Shown piece by piece: positions 9,016 through 17,753 of a stretch of 64,000 nucleotides of DNA (position 1 is the stretch's first letter; the number at the start of each line of letters is the position of its first letter). Origin of the DNA: Mycobacterium sp. HUMS_12744610. Its GTDB lineage: Bacteria > Actinomycetota > Actinomycetes > Mycobacteriales > Mycobacteriaceae. The notes below the pieces were generated by a model. The model was given only the letters and a program-made list of their open reading frames with translations, had not been told where the DNA came from and did not search any database. A program made the position numbers and the translations under genes. The DNA lies in NCBI RefSeq assembly GCF_041206865.1, contig NZ_JBGEDP010000001.1, forward strand, positions 3,472,001 through 3,536,000, read 5' to 3'.

Positions 9016-9275
9016 TCCACGGCGGCCAGGCCAACAGCGCCGCGCTCAGCGCGATGCCCGGCCAGGTGTTCGAGGCCAACGAGGTGCTGCCCGACCCGAA
9101 GTAGGACGGCATGCAGGTGGCGTTGCACTGGCCCTACTCCGCCAAGGTGCGCTGCGAGATCGACGTGGACGACAACGTGTTGGCGCAGGTCGACGAGATG
9201 GTCTCGCCCAAGCAGGGCGACGGCGGGCCGGGCAACGGGGTGCTGGGCTGCGGCGCGCCGCTGCCCGGCGGTTAG
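9016..9275 (+). pseudogene. unrecognised gene remnant with internal stop
   Basis: One open frame reads GGQANSAALSAMPGQVFEANEVLPDPK, stops at TAG 9102-9104, then continues in the same frame for 56 codons (MQVALHWPYSAKVRCEIDVD and onward) to TAG 9273-9275. The protein-like composition on both sides of the first stop suggests the 3' end of a broken gene. I do not recognise the family. Confidence 0.4.
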
Positions 9276-9288
9276 GTGGCGCCGGGCC

Positions 9289-10503
9289 TCACGGCCGCCA
9301 GCCGGATCCGTCGGCCCATTCCCAGGCCCGCGGGTAGGCGTCGTGCAGCCAGGGCTCTTTGGCGTCGGCGTAGTGCGCGACGTCGCCGTGCGCGCCGCTT
9401 TCGGCCGCACGCTTGATCGCCAGATACTCCTCGCGCACCTTGGGTTCGGCCCGCAGCCAGTCGACGAAGAGCAGGGCGAACTGCTGTCCGGGCCAGCCGT
9501 CCACCCGGACGTGCACATTGGTCGGCCGGCCGGGATCGGCCGAGGCGTGAGTCCGCTTGTGCCACAACGTCGGATCGTCGCAGTAGTCGAAGCCGTCCAC
9601 GGTGCTGCGGGCCTCGGCCCGCGGGACGTCGCTGACGACGTCCGCGATGCGCGGGTAACCGGCGGCCAACAGCGGTTCGGCCAGCTCGTCGGCCACCGCG
9701 AGCGACTCGACGGTGATCTGCATGTCGATCACGTCCTTGGCGTCGAGCCCCGACACGGCGGTCGACCCGACGTGATCGACCCGCAGCGCCTTGTGCCCGC
9801 AGGTGGTCTGCAGCCGGGCCCGGATGCGGCGCGCCTGCTCCGGCCACCTCGGGTCGGCCGGCGCCAGCCGCGCGGGGGCGCGCGCGGCCCGGCGCGCGGT
9901 CAGGTTGTGGGCGAACGGCAGTATCCGGTTGTCCCACACCTCGCGGGCGCGCCGCTTCAGCTCCGCGGGGCTGCCGGAGTTATCCAGCCATACGTCGGCG
10001 ACCGCGCGGCGCTGCTCGTCGTCGGCCTGGGCGGCGATGCGGGCGCGTGCGTCCTCCTCGGCCATGCCGCGCTGGTCGACCAGCCGGCGCACCCGCACTT
10101 CGACGTCGGCGTGCACGACGACGACGAGCGGAAACAGTGGCGCCATCCCGGATTCCACCAGCAACGGGATGTCCTCGACGACGACGGCGTCGTCCGCCAC
10201 CCCCGCGATGATCTCCGCGCGCCGCCGGCCGACGAGCGGGTGCACGATCCCGTTGAGCGTCTTGCGGGCGTCGTCGTCGCGAAAAGCCTTGGCGGCCAGG
10301 GCCGGACGGTCCAATGCCCCGTCGGGCAGGAGGATGTCGGCACCGAACGCGTCGACGAGGGCGGCCAGGCCCTCGGTGCCCGGCTCGACCACCTCGCGCG
10401 CGATCACGTCCCCGTCGACGATGACGGCGCCGCACTCGGCGAACGTGGCGGACAGCGCCGATTTGCCGGCCCCGATGCCGCCGGTCAACCCGATGCGCAG
10501 CAT
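9289..10503 (-). CDS. coaE: dephospho-CoA kinase with C-terminal GrpB/UPF0157 domain
   Basis: Last enzyme of coenzyme A synthesis: phosphorylates dephospho-CoA with ATP in the cytoplasm. It has 404 residues, close to the 407 of M. tuberculosis CoaE. The N-terminal half is the kinase, with P-loop GGIGAGKS at 8-15, the DGDVIAREVV substrate region and VEDIPLLVESG. The C-terminal half (about 205-404) is a GrpB/UPF0157 domain (RVDHVGSTAVSG, KDVIDMQI, THASADPGRPTNVHVRV), a mycobacterial fusion of unclear role. The ATG at 10503 is used because the family begins MLRIGLTGG; an in-frame TTG lies two codons earlier. It follows rpsA by 12 bp and is probably cotranscribed. Confidence 0.95.
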   Translation of the reverse strand: MLRIGLTGGIGAGKSALSATFAECGAVIVDGDVIAREVVEPGTEGLAALVDAFGADILLPDGALDRPALAAKAFRDDDARKTLNGIVHPLVGRRRAEIIAGVADDAVVVEDIPLLVESGMAPLFPLVVVVHADVEVRVRRLVDQRGMAEEDARARIAAQADDEQRRAVADVWLDNSGSPAELKRRAREVWDNRILPFAHNLTARRAARAPARLAPADPRWPEQARRIRARLQTTCGHKALRVDHVGSTAVSGLDAKDVIDMQITVESLAVADELAEPLLAAGYPRIADVVSDVPRAEARSTVDGFDYCDDPTLWHKRTHASADPGRPTNVHVRVDGWPGQQFALLFVDWLRAEPKVREEYLAIKRAAESGAHGDVAHYADAKEPWLHDAYPRAWEWADGSGWRP

Positions 10504-10515
10504 CAGCAAGCGGTG

Positions 10516-11964
10516 TTATGCGTTGCCGGCGAGCTTTTCCCGCAGGGCCGCCAGTTGGGCATCACTGGCCAGCGATCCGCCCGCGGACTTCTCCGAGGGC
10601 GAGCCGTTGCCCGGCGACTGGTCGCCACCGGCGTGATGCCCGGCCTCCTCGGCCGCGGCGAACTTCTCCATCTGCGCGGTGTGCATCTTGTGCTGGCGCT
10701 CGGCCTCGGCGTAGCGGGCCTCCCACTCGGCGCGTTGCTTGTCGAATCCCTCGAGCCATTCGTTGGTCTCGGAGTCGAAGCCCTCGGGGAAGATGTAGTT
10801 GCCCTGCTCGTCGTAGCTGTCGGCCATGCCGTACTTGGCGGGGTCGAACTCCTCGGTGTAGTCCTCGTTGGCCTGCTTGAGCGACAACGAGATTCGGCGA
10901 CGCTCCAGGTCGATGTCGATGACCTTGACCATCGCGTCGTCGCCGACGGCGACCACCTGATCGGGCACCTCGACGTGGCGCTCGGCCAGCTCCGAGATGT
11001 GCACCAGACCTTCGATGCCCTCCTCGACGCGCACGAACGCGCCGAAGGGCACCAGCTTGGTGACCTTGCCCGGCACGATCTGGCCGATGGCGTGGGTGCG
11101 GGCGAAGTGCCGCCACGGGTCTTCTTGAGTGGCCTTGAGCGACAACGAAACCCGCTCGCGGTCCATGTCGACGTCGAGCACCTCGACGGTGACCTCGTCG
11201 CCGACCTGGACCACCTCGGACGGGTGGTCGATGTGCTTCCAGGAGAGCTCGGAGACGTGCACCAGACCGTCGACACCGCCGAGGTCGACGAACGCGCCGA
11301 AGTTGACGATGGAGGAGACCACACCCTTGCGGATGGTGCCCTTCTGCAGCTGGTTGAGGAACTCGCTGCGCACCTCGGACTGGGTCTGCTCCAGCCAGGC
11401 GCGGCGGCTCAGCACCACGTTGTTGCGGTTCTTGTCCAGCTCGATGATCTTGGCCTCGATCTCCTTGCCGATGTAGGGCTGCAGATCGCGGACGCGGCGC
11501 ATCTCGACCAGCGAGGCGGGCAGGAAGCCGCGCAGCCCGATGTCGAGGATCAGGCCGCCCTTGACCACCTCGATGACGGTGCCCTTGACGGCCTCGTCCT
11601 TCTCCTTGAGCGCCTCGATGGTGCCCCAGGCGCGCTCGTACTGCGCGCGCTTCTTGGACAGGATGAGCCGGCCCTCTTTGTCCTCCTTGGTGAGAACCAG
11701 GGCCTCGACCTCATCGCCGACGGAAACGACCTCGTTGGGGTCGACGTCGTGCTTGATGGACAGCTCACGGGCGGGAATGACGCCCTCGGTCTTGTAGCCG
11801 ATGTCGAGGAGCACCTCGTCCCGGTCCACTTTGACGATCGTGCCCTCGACGATGTCGCCATCGTTGAAGTATTTGATCGTTTTGTCTATTGCGGCAAGAA
11901 AATCCTCGCTGGAGCCAATGTCGTTGACGGCTACTTGGGGCGAGGTGACGGCGGGACTCGGCAT
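10516..11964 (-). CDS. rpsA: 30S ribosomal protein S1
   Basis: Binds mRNA on the 30S subunit and is implicated in trans-translation. It has 482 residues, like mycobacterial RpsA (481). Four S1 OB-fold repeats lie at about 36-105, 123-188, 209-277 and 294-363, each with GxVxxxxxxGxxVDxG-type signatures such as GVVSSIVNFGAFVDLGG. A charged, disordered C-terminal tail follows and ends ASDAQLAALREKLAGNA. The start at 11964 (MPSPAVTSPQVAVNDIG) is the conserved one; a GTG or ATG further upstream is in frame but not conserved. It heads the rpsA-coaE pair. Confidence 0.97.
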   Translation of the reverse strand: MPSPAVTSPQVAVNDIGSSEDFLAAIDKTIKYFNDGDIVEGTIVKVDRDEVLLDIGYKTEGVIPARELSIKHDVDPNEVVSVGDEVEALVLTKEDKEGRLILSKKRAQYERAWGTIEALKEKDEAVKGTVIEVVKGGLILDIGLRGFLPASLVEMRRVRDLQPYIGKEIEAKIIELDKNRNNVVLSRRAWLEQTQSEVRSEFLNQLQKGTIRKGVVSSIVNFGAFVDLGGVDGLVHVSELSWKHIDHPSEVVQVGDEVTVEVLDVDMDRERVSLSLKATQEDPWRHFARTHAIGQIVPGKVTKLVPFGAFVRVEEGIEGLVHISELAERHVEVPDQVVAVGDDAMVKVIDIDLERRRISLSLKQANEDYTEEFDPAKYGMADSYDEQGNYIFPEGFDSETNEWLEGFDKQRAEWEARYAEAERQHKMHTAQMEKFAAAEEAGHHAGGDQSPGNGSPSEKSAGGSLASDAQLAALREKLAGNA

Positions 11965-12071
11965 GTGGTGGGTTGCTCCGGACAGGTTGGGTCGTAGGGA
12001 CAATGTGGGATTTACCCATCGAGGCTACTCGACACTGCACACGCTGGACAAACTCAGACGGCCGATCCAGG

Positions 12072-12518
12072 TCAGAACTTGGCGATCAACACGACACCGC
12101 AGACCATCAGCGCACCCCCGAGGGCGCGCCACGCCGTGATCGGGTGAGGATCGAGGCGCAGCCAGCCGAAATGGTCGAGTACCAAGGACATGACGAGCGC
12201 CGAGGTGACCGTGATGCCCATGAAAGTTCCGGCTCCGACCCGGTTGACCAGGGTGAGGCCCGCATAGACCTGGACGGCCCCGACGAGACCGCCGACGACG
12301 GCCCACCAGGGCATCGACGCGACGTCCTTCGCGCTGGGCAACGGCCTGTGCATGACCAGGAATGCCGCGACGAAGAAGACCGTGATCACCGCGAACGACA
12401 CCGCCGAGGCCAGCCACGGGTTGATCAGGTGCTTGAAGAGCTGACCGTTCATGGCCGCGCCGCAGGTCTGCAGCGCACCGCCCAGGATTATGAACGGAAT
12501 CATCCAGATCGGGTTCAT
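12072..12518 (-). CDS. DMT-superfamily transporter, YdcZ/DUF606 type
   Basis: Small inner-membrane protein of 148 residues with five predicted helices covering nearly the whole chain. It belongs to the YdcZ (DUF606) branch of the drug/metabolite transporter superfamily, with an N-terminal LGGALQTCGAAMNGQL block and a Gly-rich C-terminal helix (LGGALMVCGVVLIAKF). The substrate is unknown. Such short members usually work as dimers. It lies between polA and rpsA, which I recall as neighbours in M. tuberculosis, so it may be an insertion. Twelve bases separate it from the end of polA upstream, so cotranscription with polA is likely. Confidence 0.85.
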   Translation of the reverse strand: MNPIWMIPFIILGGALQTCGAAMNGQLFKHLINPWLASAVSFAVITVFFVAAFLVMHRPLPSAKDVASMPWWAVVGGLVGAVQVYAGLTLVNRVGAGTFMGITVTSALVMSLVLDHFGWLRLDPHPITAWRALGGALMVCGVVLIAKF

Positions 12519-12529
12519 GACACTCCTAG

Positions 12530-15232
12530 CTAGTGCGCGGCCGCATCCCAGCTACGGCCGTAGCCCACCGACACCTCCAGCGGAACGTCGAGCGGGTAGG
12601 CCCGGCCCATCTGCTCGCGGGCCAGCTTCTCGACCTGCTCGTGCTCGCCGGGGGCGATCTCGAACAGCAACTCGTCGTGCACCTGCAGCAGCATGCGCGA
12701 GGCCAGCCCGGCCTCCTTGATCGCGTGGTCGACGCGGATCATCGCCACCTTGATGATGTCGGCCGCACTGCCCTGGATCGGCGCGTTGAGCGCGGCCCGC
12801 TCGGCGGCCTCGCGCACCTGGCGATTGCTGCTGTCCAGCTCGGGCAGGTAGCGGCGGCGGCCGAAGACCGTGGAGGTGTAGCCGTCCTTGCGGGCCTGCT
12901 CGACGACGGCGTGCAGGTAGTCGCGCACCCCGCCGAACCGGGTGAAGTACTGGTCCATCTGGACCTTCGCCTCCTCGGTGGAGATATTGAGCTGGGTGGA
13001 AAGCCCGTAGGCGCTCAACCCGTAGGCCAGCCCGTAGGACATGGCCTTGACCCGGCGGCGCAACTCGGCGGTGACCTCCTCGATGGGCACCCCGAACGCG
13101 CGGGAGGCCACGAACGAGTGCAGGTCCTCGCCGGTGTTGAACGCCTCGATCAGCCCCTCGTCGCCGGACAGGTGGGCCATGATCCGCATCTCGATCTGGC
13201 TGTAGTCCGCCGTCATCAGCTCGGAGTAGCCGTTCCCGACGACGAACGCGTCGCGGATCTGCCGGCCCGCGTCGGTGCGGATCGGGATGTTCTGCAGGTT
13301 GGGTTCGGTCGACGACAGCCGGCCGGTGGCCGCGATGGTCTGGTTGAACGTGGTGTGAATCCGGCCGTCCGCGGCGACCGCGTTGAGCAGCCCGTCGACG
13401 GTGACCTTCAGCCGGGTGACGTCGCGGTGGGCGAGCAGGTGCTGCAGGAACGGGTGGCCGGTCTTGTCGGACAGCGACTGCAGGGCGTCGGCATCCGTGG
13501 TGTAGCCGGTCTTGGTCCGCTTGGTCTTGGGCATGCCGAGTTCGTCGAACAGCACGACCTGCAGCTGCTTGGGCGAGCCCAGGTTGATCTGCTTGCCGAT
13601 CACGGCGTAGGCGGCCTCGGCGGCGTCGCGGATCTGGTCGCCGAACTGGCTCTGCAACGCGCCGAGCATGTCCAGGTCCACGGCGATGCCGGCGCGTTCC
13701 ATCTCCGCCAGCACCTGCTGCACCGGCAGCTCCATCTCGGCCAGCAGCGCGGTGGAGTCGATGCGGTCCAGCTCGGCGTCCAGCGCGTCGGCCAGGTCCA
13801 CCACCGCCCGCGCCCGCAGGATCAGCGTCTGCACCGCCTGGTCGTCGGTGCCGTCGGTGTCATCGAGCAGCGAAAGTTGTCGTTGCTCTTGGGTTTCCGC
13901 GCGCAGCTCGCGTCGCAGGTAGCGCAGCGAGAGGTCGTCGAGAGTGAAGCTGCGCTGCCCCGGCCGCACCAGGTAGGCCGCCAGCGCAGTGTCTGAGGTG
14001 ATCCCACCCAGCGTCCACCCGCGGCCCGCGAGGTCGTGAATGGCCAGTTTCGCCTCGTGCAGCGCCTTGGGTTTGGCCGGGTCGGCCAGCCAGGCCGCCA
14101 GCGCGGCGTCGTCCTCGGGGGTCACCGCCGCGGTGTCGATGTAGCCGCCCTCCCCGTCGGCGGCGGCGATCGCCAGCGCGGTGGCGTCCCCGCCGTGCGG
14201 TAAATGGGTGCCCGCGACGGCCAGCCCGGCCCGGCGCCCGTCGCCGGCGTGCTCGGCCAGCCAGCGCCCGACGGTGCCGGGCTCCAGCGCGCCACCCTGC
14301 ACGTCGAAACCCTCGTCCACCTCGGGCTCGACCGCGGCCAGGGTGTCGAACAGCCGGTCGCGCAGCACCCGGAACTCGAGGTCGTCGAAGAGCCGGTGGA
14401 TGTGGTCGCGGTCCCAGGGCTGCAGCCGCAGCGTGTCCGGGGTCTGGGCCAGCGGCACATCGCGCACCAACTCGGTGAGCTCGCGGTTGCGCACCACCCC
14501 GGCCAGGTTGGCCCGCAGCGCGTCGCCCACCTTGCCGCGCACCGCGTCGACGTTGTCGACCAGGCCCTGCAGCGAGCTGTATTCGGCGATCCACTTGGTG
14601 GCGGTCTTCTCCCCCACCCCGGGGATGCCGGGCAGGTTGTCGCTGGGATCGCCGCGCAGCGCGGCGAAGTCGGGGTACTGCGCGGGGGTGAGCCCGTACT
14701 TCTCGACGACGGCCTCGGGGGTGAAGCGGGTGAGTTCGCTGACGCCCTTGCGCGGGTACAGCACTGTCACGTCGTCGGTGACCAGCTGCAGCGAGTCCCT
14801 GTCCCCGGTGACCACGAGCACCCGGTAGCCCTCGTTGGCGGCCTGGGTGGCCAGCGTCGCGATGATGTCGTCGGCCTCGAACCCGGGCTCGGCGAGCACC
14901 GTGATGCCCAGCGCGCCGAGCACCTCCTTGGTGATGTCGATCTGGCCCCGGAATTCGTCGGGGGTCGCCGACCGGTTGGCCTTGTATTCGGGGTAGCGCT
15001 CGGAACGGAACGTCTCGCGGGACACGTCGAACGCCGCGGCGATGTGCGTCGGCGCCTCGTCGCGCAAGAGGTTGATCAGCATGGCGGTGAAGCCGTACAC
15101 CGCGTTGGTGGTCAGGCCGCCGCGGGTCTTGAAGTTCTCGGCCGGCAGCGCGTAGAACGCCCGGAACGCCAGCGAATTTCCGTCGAGCAACATCAGCGTC
15201 GGCCTGGTTTTGTCCTCGCCGGCGGTACTCAC
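12530..15232 (-). CDS. polA: DNA polymerase I
   Basis: Repair and Okazaki-fragment polymerase of 900 residues (M. tuberculosis PolA has 904). The N-terminal 5'-3' nuclease domain (about 12-310) has LLDGNSLAFRAFYALP and the metal-binding FEADDIIATLA and VTGDRDSLQLV. The middle exonuclease-like domain lacks the usual catalytic acidic set, as in mycobacteria. The polymerase domain (about 500-900) carries ADYSQIEMRIMAHLSGD (motif A), the RRRVKAMSYGLAYGLSAYGL O-helix region and QVHDELLFE (motif C). ATG at 15232 matches the family N-terminus. It is divergent from the KstR-box-driven gene pair. Confidence 0.97.
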   Translation of the reverse strand: MSTAGEDKTRPTLMLLDGNSLAFRAFYALPAENFKTRGGLTTNAVYGFTAMLINLLRDEAPTHIAAAFDVSRETFRSERYPEYKANRSATPDEFRGQIDITKEVLGALGITVLAEPGFEADDIIATLATQAANEGYRVLVVTGDRDSLQLVTDDVTVLYPRKGVSELTRFTPEAVVEKYGLTPAQYPDFAALRGDPSDNLPGIPGVGEKTATKWIAEYSSLQGLVDNVDAVRGKVGDALRANLAGVVRNRELTELVRDVPLAQTPDTLRLQPWDRDHIHRLFDDLEFRVLRDRLFDTLAAVEPEVDEGFDVQGGALEPGTVGRWLAEHAGDGRRAGLAVAGTHLPHGGDATALAIAAADGEGGYIDTAAVTPEDDAALAAWLADPAKPKALHEAKLAIHDLAGRGWTLGGITSDTALAAYLVRPGQRSFTLDDLSLRYLRRELRAETQEQRQLSLLDDTDGTDDQAVQTLILRARAVVDLADALDAELDRIDSTALLAEMELPVQQVLAEMERAGIAVDLDMLGALQSQFGDQIRDAAEAAYAVIGKQINLGSPKQLQVVLFDELGMPKTKRTKTGYTTDADALQSLSDKTGHPFLQHLLAHRDVTRLKVTVDGLLNAVAADGRIHTTFNQTIAATGRLSSTEPNLQNIPIRTDAGRQIRDAFVVGNGYSELMTADYSQIEMRIMAHLSGDEGLIEAFNTGEDLHSFVASRAFGVPIEEVTAELRRRVKAMSYGLAYGLSAYGLSTQLNISTEEAKVQMDQYFTRFGGVRDYLHAVVEQARKDGYTSTVFGRRRYLPELDSSNRQVREAAERAALNAPIQGSAADIIKVAMIRVDHAIKEAGLASRMLLQVHDELLFEIAPGEHEQVEKLAREQMGRAYPLDVPLEVSVGYGRSWDAAAH

Positions 15233-15280
15233 GGGTCACACTCTAGGCACCCCACCTGACACGGCCCACCGCCGCCACAG

Positions 15281-15300
15281 AACTGCAACACGTTTCAGTT
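15281..15300. promoter_or_regulatory. KstR-type operator
   Basis: TGCAACACGTTTCA at 15284-15297 is a perfect match to the KstR consensus TNNAACNNGTTNNA, and the symmetry extends to AACTG...CAGTT at the outer ends. It lies 29 bp upstream of the DUF35 gene. Orthologues Rv1628c and Rv1627c belong to the KstR cholesterol regulon. A -10-like TACGCT at 15317-15322 would place the transcript start at or near the GTG at 15329, giving a leaderless mRNA. Confidence 0.8.
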
Positions 15301-15328
15301 TCCTACCGGCGCTGGGTACGCTGGCACG

Positions 15329-15790
15329 GTGTCAGAGGTCATCCGCCAAGAACCGGCGATCGATGGATGGTTCGCCACCGACAGCTCCGGCAACCCCTAT
15401 CTGATCGGCAGCAAGTGCCCCCAGTGCGGCACCTACGTCTTCCCGCCTCCCCAATCGGAGGGCCGGAGCAACAACTGCCCCAACCCGGCGTGTGACGGCG
15501 ACACGCTGCAGTCGGTCGCCTTGTCGCGACGGGGAACGCTGTGGAGCTACACCGAGAACCGGTACGCCCCGCCCCCGCCCTATCCCGCCCCCGACCCCTT
15601 CGAGCCGTTCGCGATCGCCGCGGTGGAGCTGGCCGACGAGGGACTGATCGTGCTCGGCAAGGTGGTCGAGGGCACGCTGGCGGCCGACCTGAAAGTCGGA
15701 ATGGAGATGGAGCTGACGACGATGCTGCTGTTCACCGACGACGACGGCGTCGAGCGCGTCGTCCACGCCTGGAAGGTCGCGCCCCGATGA
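15329..15790 (+). CDS. DUF35 OB-fold/zinc-ribbon acyl-CoA-associated protein (Rv1628c-like)
   Basis: Small protein of 153 residues with an N-terminal rubredoxin-like zinc ribbon (CPQC, then CPNPAC) and an OB fold typed DUF35. Proteins of this family pair with thiolase-like or hydratase-like partners and bind acyl-CoA, as in ChsH2 and the Ltp2 aldolase partner. The stop codon overlaps the start of the thiolase gene (ATGA), so the two are translationally coupled and probably form a complex. The KstR-type site upstream suggests a role in sterol side-chain or ring degradation, de-repressed by cholesterol metabolites. The GTG start is likely leaderless. Confidence 0.9.
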   Translation: MSEVIRQEPAIDGWFATDSSGNPYLIGSKCPQCGTYVFPPPQSEGRSNNCPNPACDGDTLQSVALSRRGTLWSYTENRYAPPPPYPAPDPFEPFAIAAVELADEGLIVLGKVVEGTLAADLKVGMEMELTTMLLFTDDDGVERVVHAWKVAPR

Positions 15791-16989
15791 GCATTCCGGA
15801 ACCCGTCTACATCCTCGGCGCCGGAATGCACCCGTGGGGCAAGTGGGGCCGCGACTTCACCGAATACGGGGTGGTTGCCGCCCGGGCCGCGCTCGGCGAA
15901 GCGGGGCTGGACTGGCGCCAGATCCAGCTGGTGGCCGGCGCGGACACCATCCGCAACGGCTATCCCGGCTTCATCGCCGGGTCGACGTTCGCGCAGAAAC
16001 TCGGCTGGAACGGCGTCCCGGTCAGCTCCAGCTACGCCGCGTGCGCCAGCGGCTCGCAGGCCCTGCAGAGCGCCCGCGCCCACATCCTGGCCGGTTTCTG
16101 CGACGTCGCGCTGGTGATCGGCGCCGACACCACCCCCAAGGGCGCGTTCGCCCCGGTCGGCGGGGAACGCAAGAACGACCCCGACTGGCAGCGCTTCCAC
16201 CTGATCGGGGCGAGCAACCCGGTGTATTTCGCGCTGCTGGCGCGGCGGCGCATGGACCTCTACGGCGCCACCCTCGAGGACTTCGCCCGGGTGAAGGTCA
16301 AGAACTCCCGGCACGGCCTGCAGAATCCCAACGCCCGGTACCGCAAAGAGGTGTCGGTCGAGGACGTGCTGGCCAGCGCGGTGGTCTCCGATCCGTTGCG
16401 GCTGCTCGACATCTGCGCGACCTCCGACGGCGCGGCGGCCCTGGTGGTGGCCAGCGCCGCGTTCGCCCGCAAACACCTCGGCTCGCTCGACGGCGTGCCG
16501 TCGGTGCGGGCGGTCAGCACCGTAACCCCGCGATACCCGCAGCACCTACCCGAATTGCCGGACATCGCAACGGATTCCACCGCTGTGACGCCCGCACCGG
16601 AGCGGGTGTTCAAAGACCAGATCCTCGACGCGGCCTACGCCGAGGCGGGCATCGGGCCCGAGGACGTCAGCCTGGCCGAGGTCTACGACCTGTCCACCGC
16701 GCTGGAGCTGGACTGGTACGAGCACCTGGGGTTGTGCCCCAAAGGTGAGGCCGAGGCCCTGCTGCGCAGCGGGGCGACCACCGTCGGCGGCAGGATCCCG
16801 GTCAACCCGTCGGGCGGCCTGGCCTGCTTCGGCGAGGCGATCCCCGCCCAGGCGATCGCGCAGGTCTGCGAGCTGACCTGGCAGCTGCGGGGTCAGGCGA
16901 CGGGCCGGCAGGTGGAGAACGCCACGGTCGGCATCACCGCCAATCAGGGCTTGTTCGGGCACGGCTCCTCGGTGATCGTCGCCCGGTAG
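15787..16989 (+). CDS. thiolase-fold lipid-transfer protein (SCP-x/Ltp-like, Rv1627c)
   Basis: Thiolase-superfamily protein of 400 residues (M. tuberculosis Rv1627c has 402). It has the N-terminal ILGAGMHPWGKWGRDF block, the nucleophile-region Cys in SSSYAACASGSQALQSA (acyl-accepting in true thiolases), and C-terminal GGLACFGEAIPAQAIAQ and NQGLFGHGSSVIV. Family members paired with DUF35 proteins act as thiolases or as retro-aldolases on steroid CoA thioesters, so the exact reaction is open. It is coupled to the preceding DUF35 gene by a 4-base overlap and shares its KstR-type operator. Confidence 0.9.
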   Translation: MSIPEPVYILGAGMHPWGKWGRDFTEYGVVAARAALGEAGLDWRQIQLVAGADTIRNGYPGFIAGSTFAQKLGWNGVPVSSSYAACASGSQALQSARAHILAGFCDVALVIGADTTPKGAFAPVGGERKNDPDWQRFHLIGASNPVYFALLARRRMDLYGATLEDFARVKVKNSRHGLQNPNARYRKEVSVEDVLASAVVSDPLRLLDICATSDGAAALVVASAAFARKHLGSLDGVPSVRAVSTVTPRYPQHLPELPDIATDSTAVTPAPERVFKDQILDAAYAEAGIGPEDVSLAEVYDLSTALELDWYEHLGLCPKGEAEALLRSGATTVGGRIPVNPSGGLACFGEAIPAQAIAQVCELTWQLRGQATGRQVENATVGITANQGLFGHGSSVIVAR

Positions 16990-17024
16990 GACTCCGCCGC
17001 CGGCGTGCGCGCACGCTCGCCGGG

Positions 17025-17639
17025 CTATTCGTCCTCGGTGTCGAGGGTTTCCAGGACCACTTCGGCCACCCGCTTCATGGTCGTCCGGCGGTCCATGGCG
17101 GCACGCTGGATCCACTTGAACGCCTCGGGCTCGGTCATGCCCTGTTTGGTCTGCAGCAGGCCCTTGGCGCGCTCCACGAGCTTGCGGGTCTCCAGCCGGT
17201 CGGACAAGGACGCCACTTCGGTTTCCAGCGCACTGATCTCGCCGAAGCGGCTGACGGCCAGCTCGATGGCCGGAACCAGGTCGCTCGCCGTGAACGGCTT
17301 CACCAGATAGGCCATGGCCCCGGCGTCGCGGGCCCGTTCGACGAGGTCACGCTGGCTGAACGCGGTCAGCACCACGATGGGAGCAATGCGCTTGCTGGCG
17401 ATCTCCGACGCCGCGTCGATGCCGTCGCGACGCGGCATCTTCACATCCATGATGACCAGGTCGGGTTTGCAACGCTCGGCCAGTTCGACGGCCTCCTGGC
17501 CGTCGCCTGCCTCGCCGACGATCTCGTAACCCTCCTCCCGCAGCATCTCGGCCAGGTCCAGCCGGATGAGTGCCTCGTCTTCGGCGATCAGCACTCGGCG
17601 CGGGACAGTGGCGTCGTTGTCGGTCGTGCGGCCTGTCAT
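17025..17639 (-). CDS. pdtaR: PdtaR-type ANTAR response regulator (Rv1626)
   Basis: Two-component response regulator of 204 residues. The receiver domain (about 14-130) has the acidic pair ED at 20-21, phospho-acceptor D65 in VIMDVKMP, T in VVLTAFS and K in YLVKPF. A short coiled segment leads to a C-terminal ANTAR RNA-binding domain (about 140-200, LVERAKGLLQTKQGMTEPEAFKWIQRAA). In mycobacteria PdtaR with its kinase PdtaS controls genes by transcription antitermination. The kinase is not adjacent here. Start ATG 17639 matches the 205-residue M. tuberculosis protein; the frame extends upstream without conservation. Confidence 0.95.
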   Translation of the reverse strand: MTGRTTDNDATVPRRVLIAEDEALIRLDLAEMLREEGYEIVGEAGDGQEAVELAERCKPDLVIMDVKMPRRDGIDAASEIASKRIAPIVVLTAFSQRDLVERARDAGAMAYLVKPFTASDLVPAIELAVSRFGEISALETEVASLSDRLETRKLVERAKGLLQTKQGMTEPEAFKWIQRAAMDRRTTMKRVAEVVLETLDTEDE

Positions 17640-17753
17640 GACCGATATTGTGTCGTGGCCGGCTGTGATCACCGACGTCGGGGGCGTCAAGCACCCGTGA
17701 CCGCGCCGATCCTCTAGGGTGGGATGCTGCCTCATCACTCAAAGAGGCGGCAG

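Noticed and set aside
9102..9104. Recoded TAG (selenocysteine or pyrrolysine type readthrough)
   Set aside because: No recoding element is seen and the surrounding 450 bp contain several other broken genes, so a nonsense mutation in a pseudogene is the simpler reading.
8908..11997. 1,029-residue plus-strand frame opposite coaE and rpsA
   Set aside because: Both coaE and rpsA on the minus strand are unmistakable. The plus-strand product has shadow composition (Val/Leu/Asp/Gly runs) and crosses a gene boundary. Only its first 40 codons carry real homology, the Fpg/Nei fragment.
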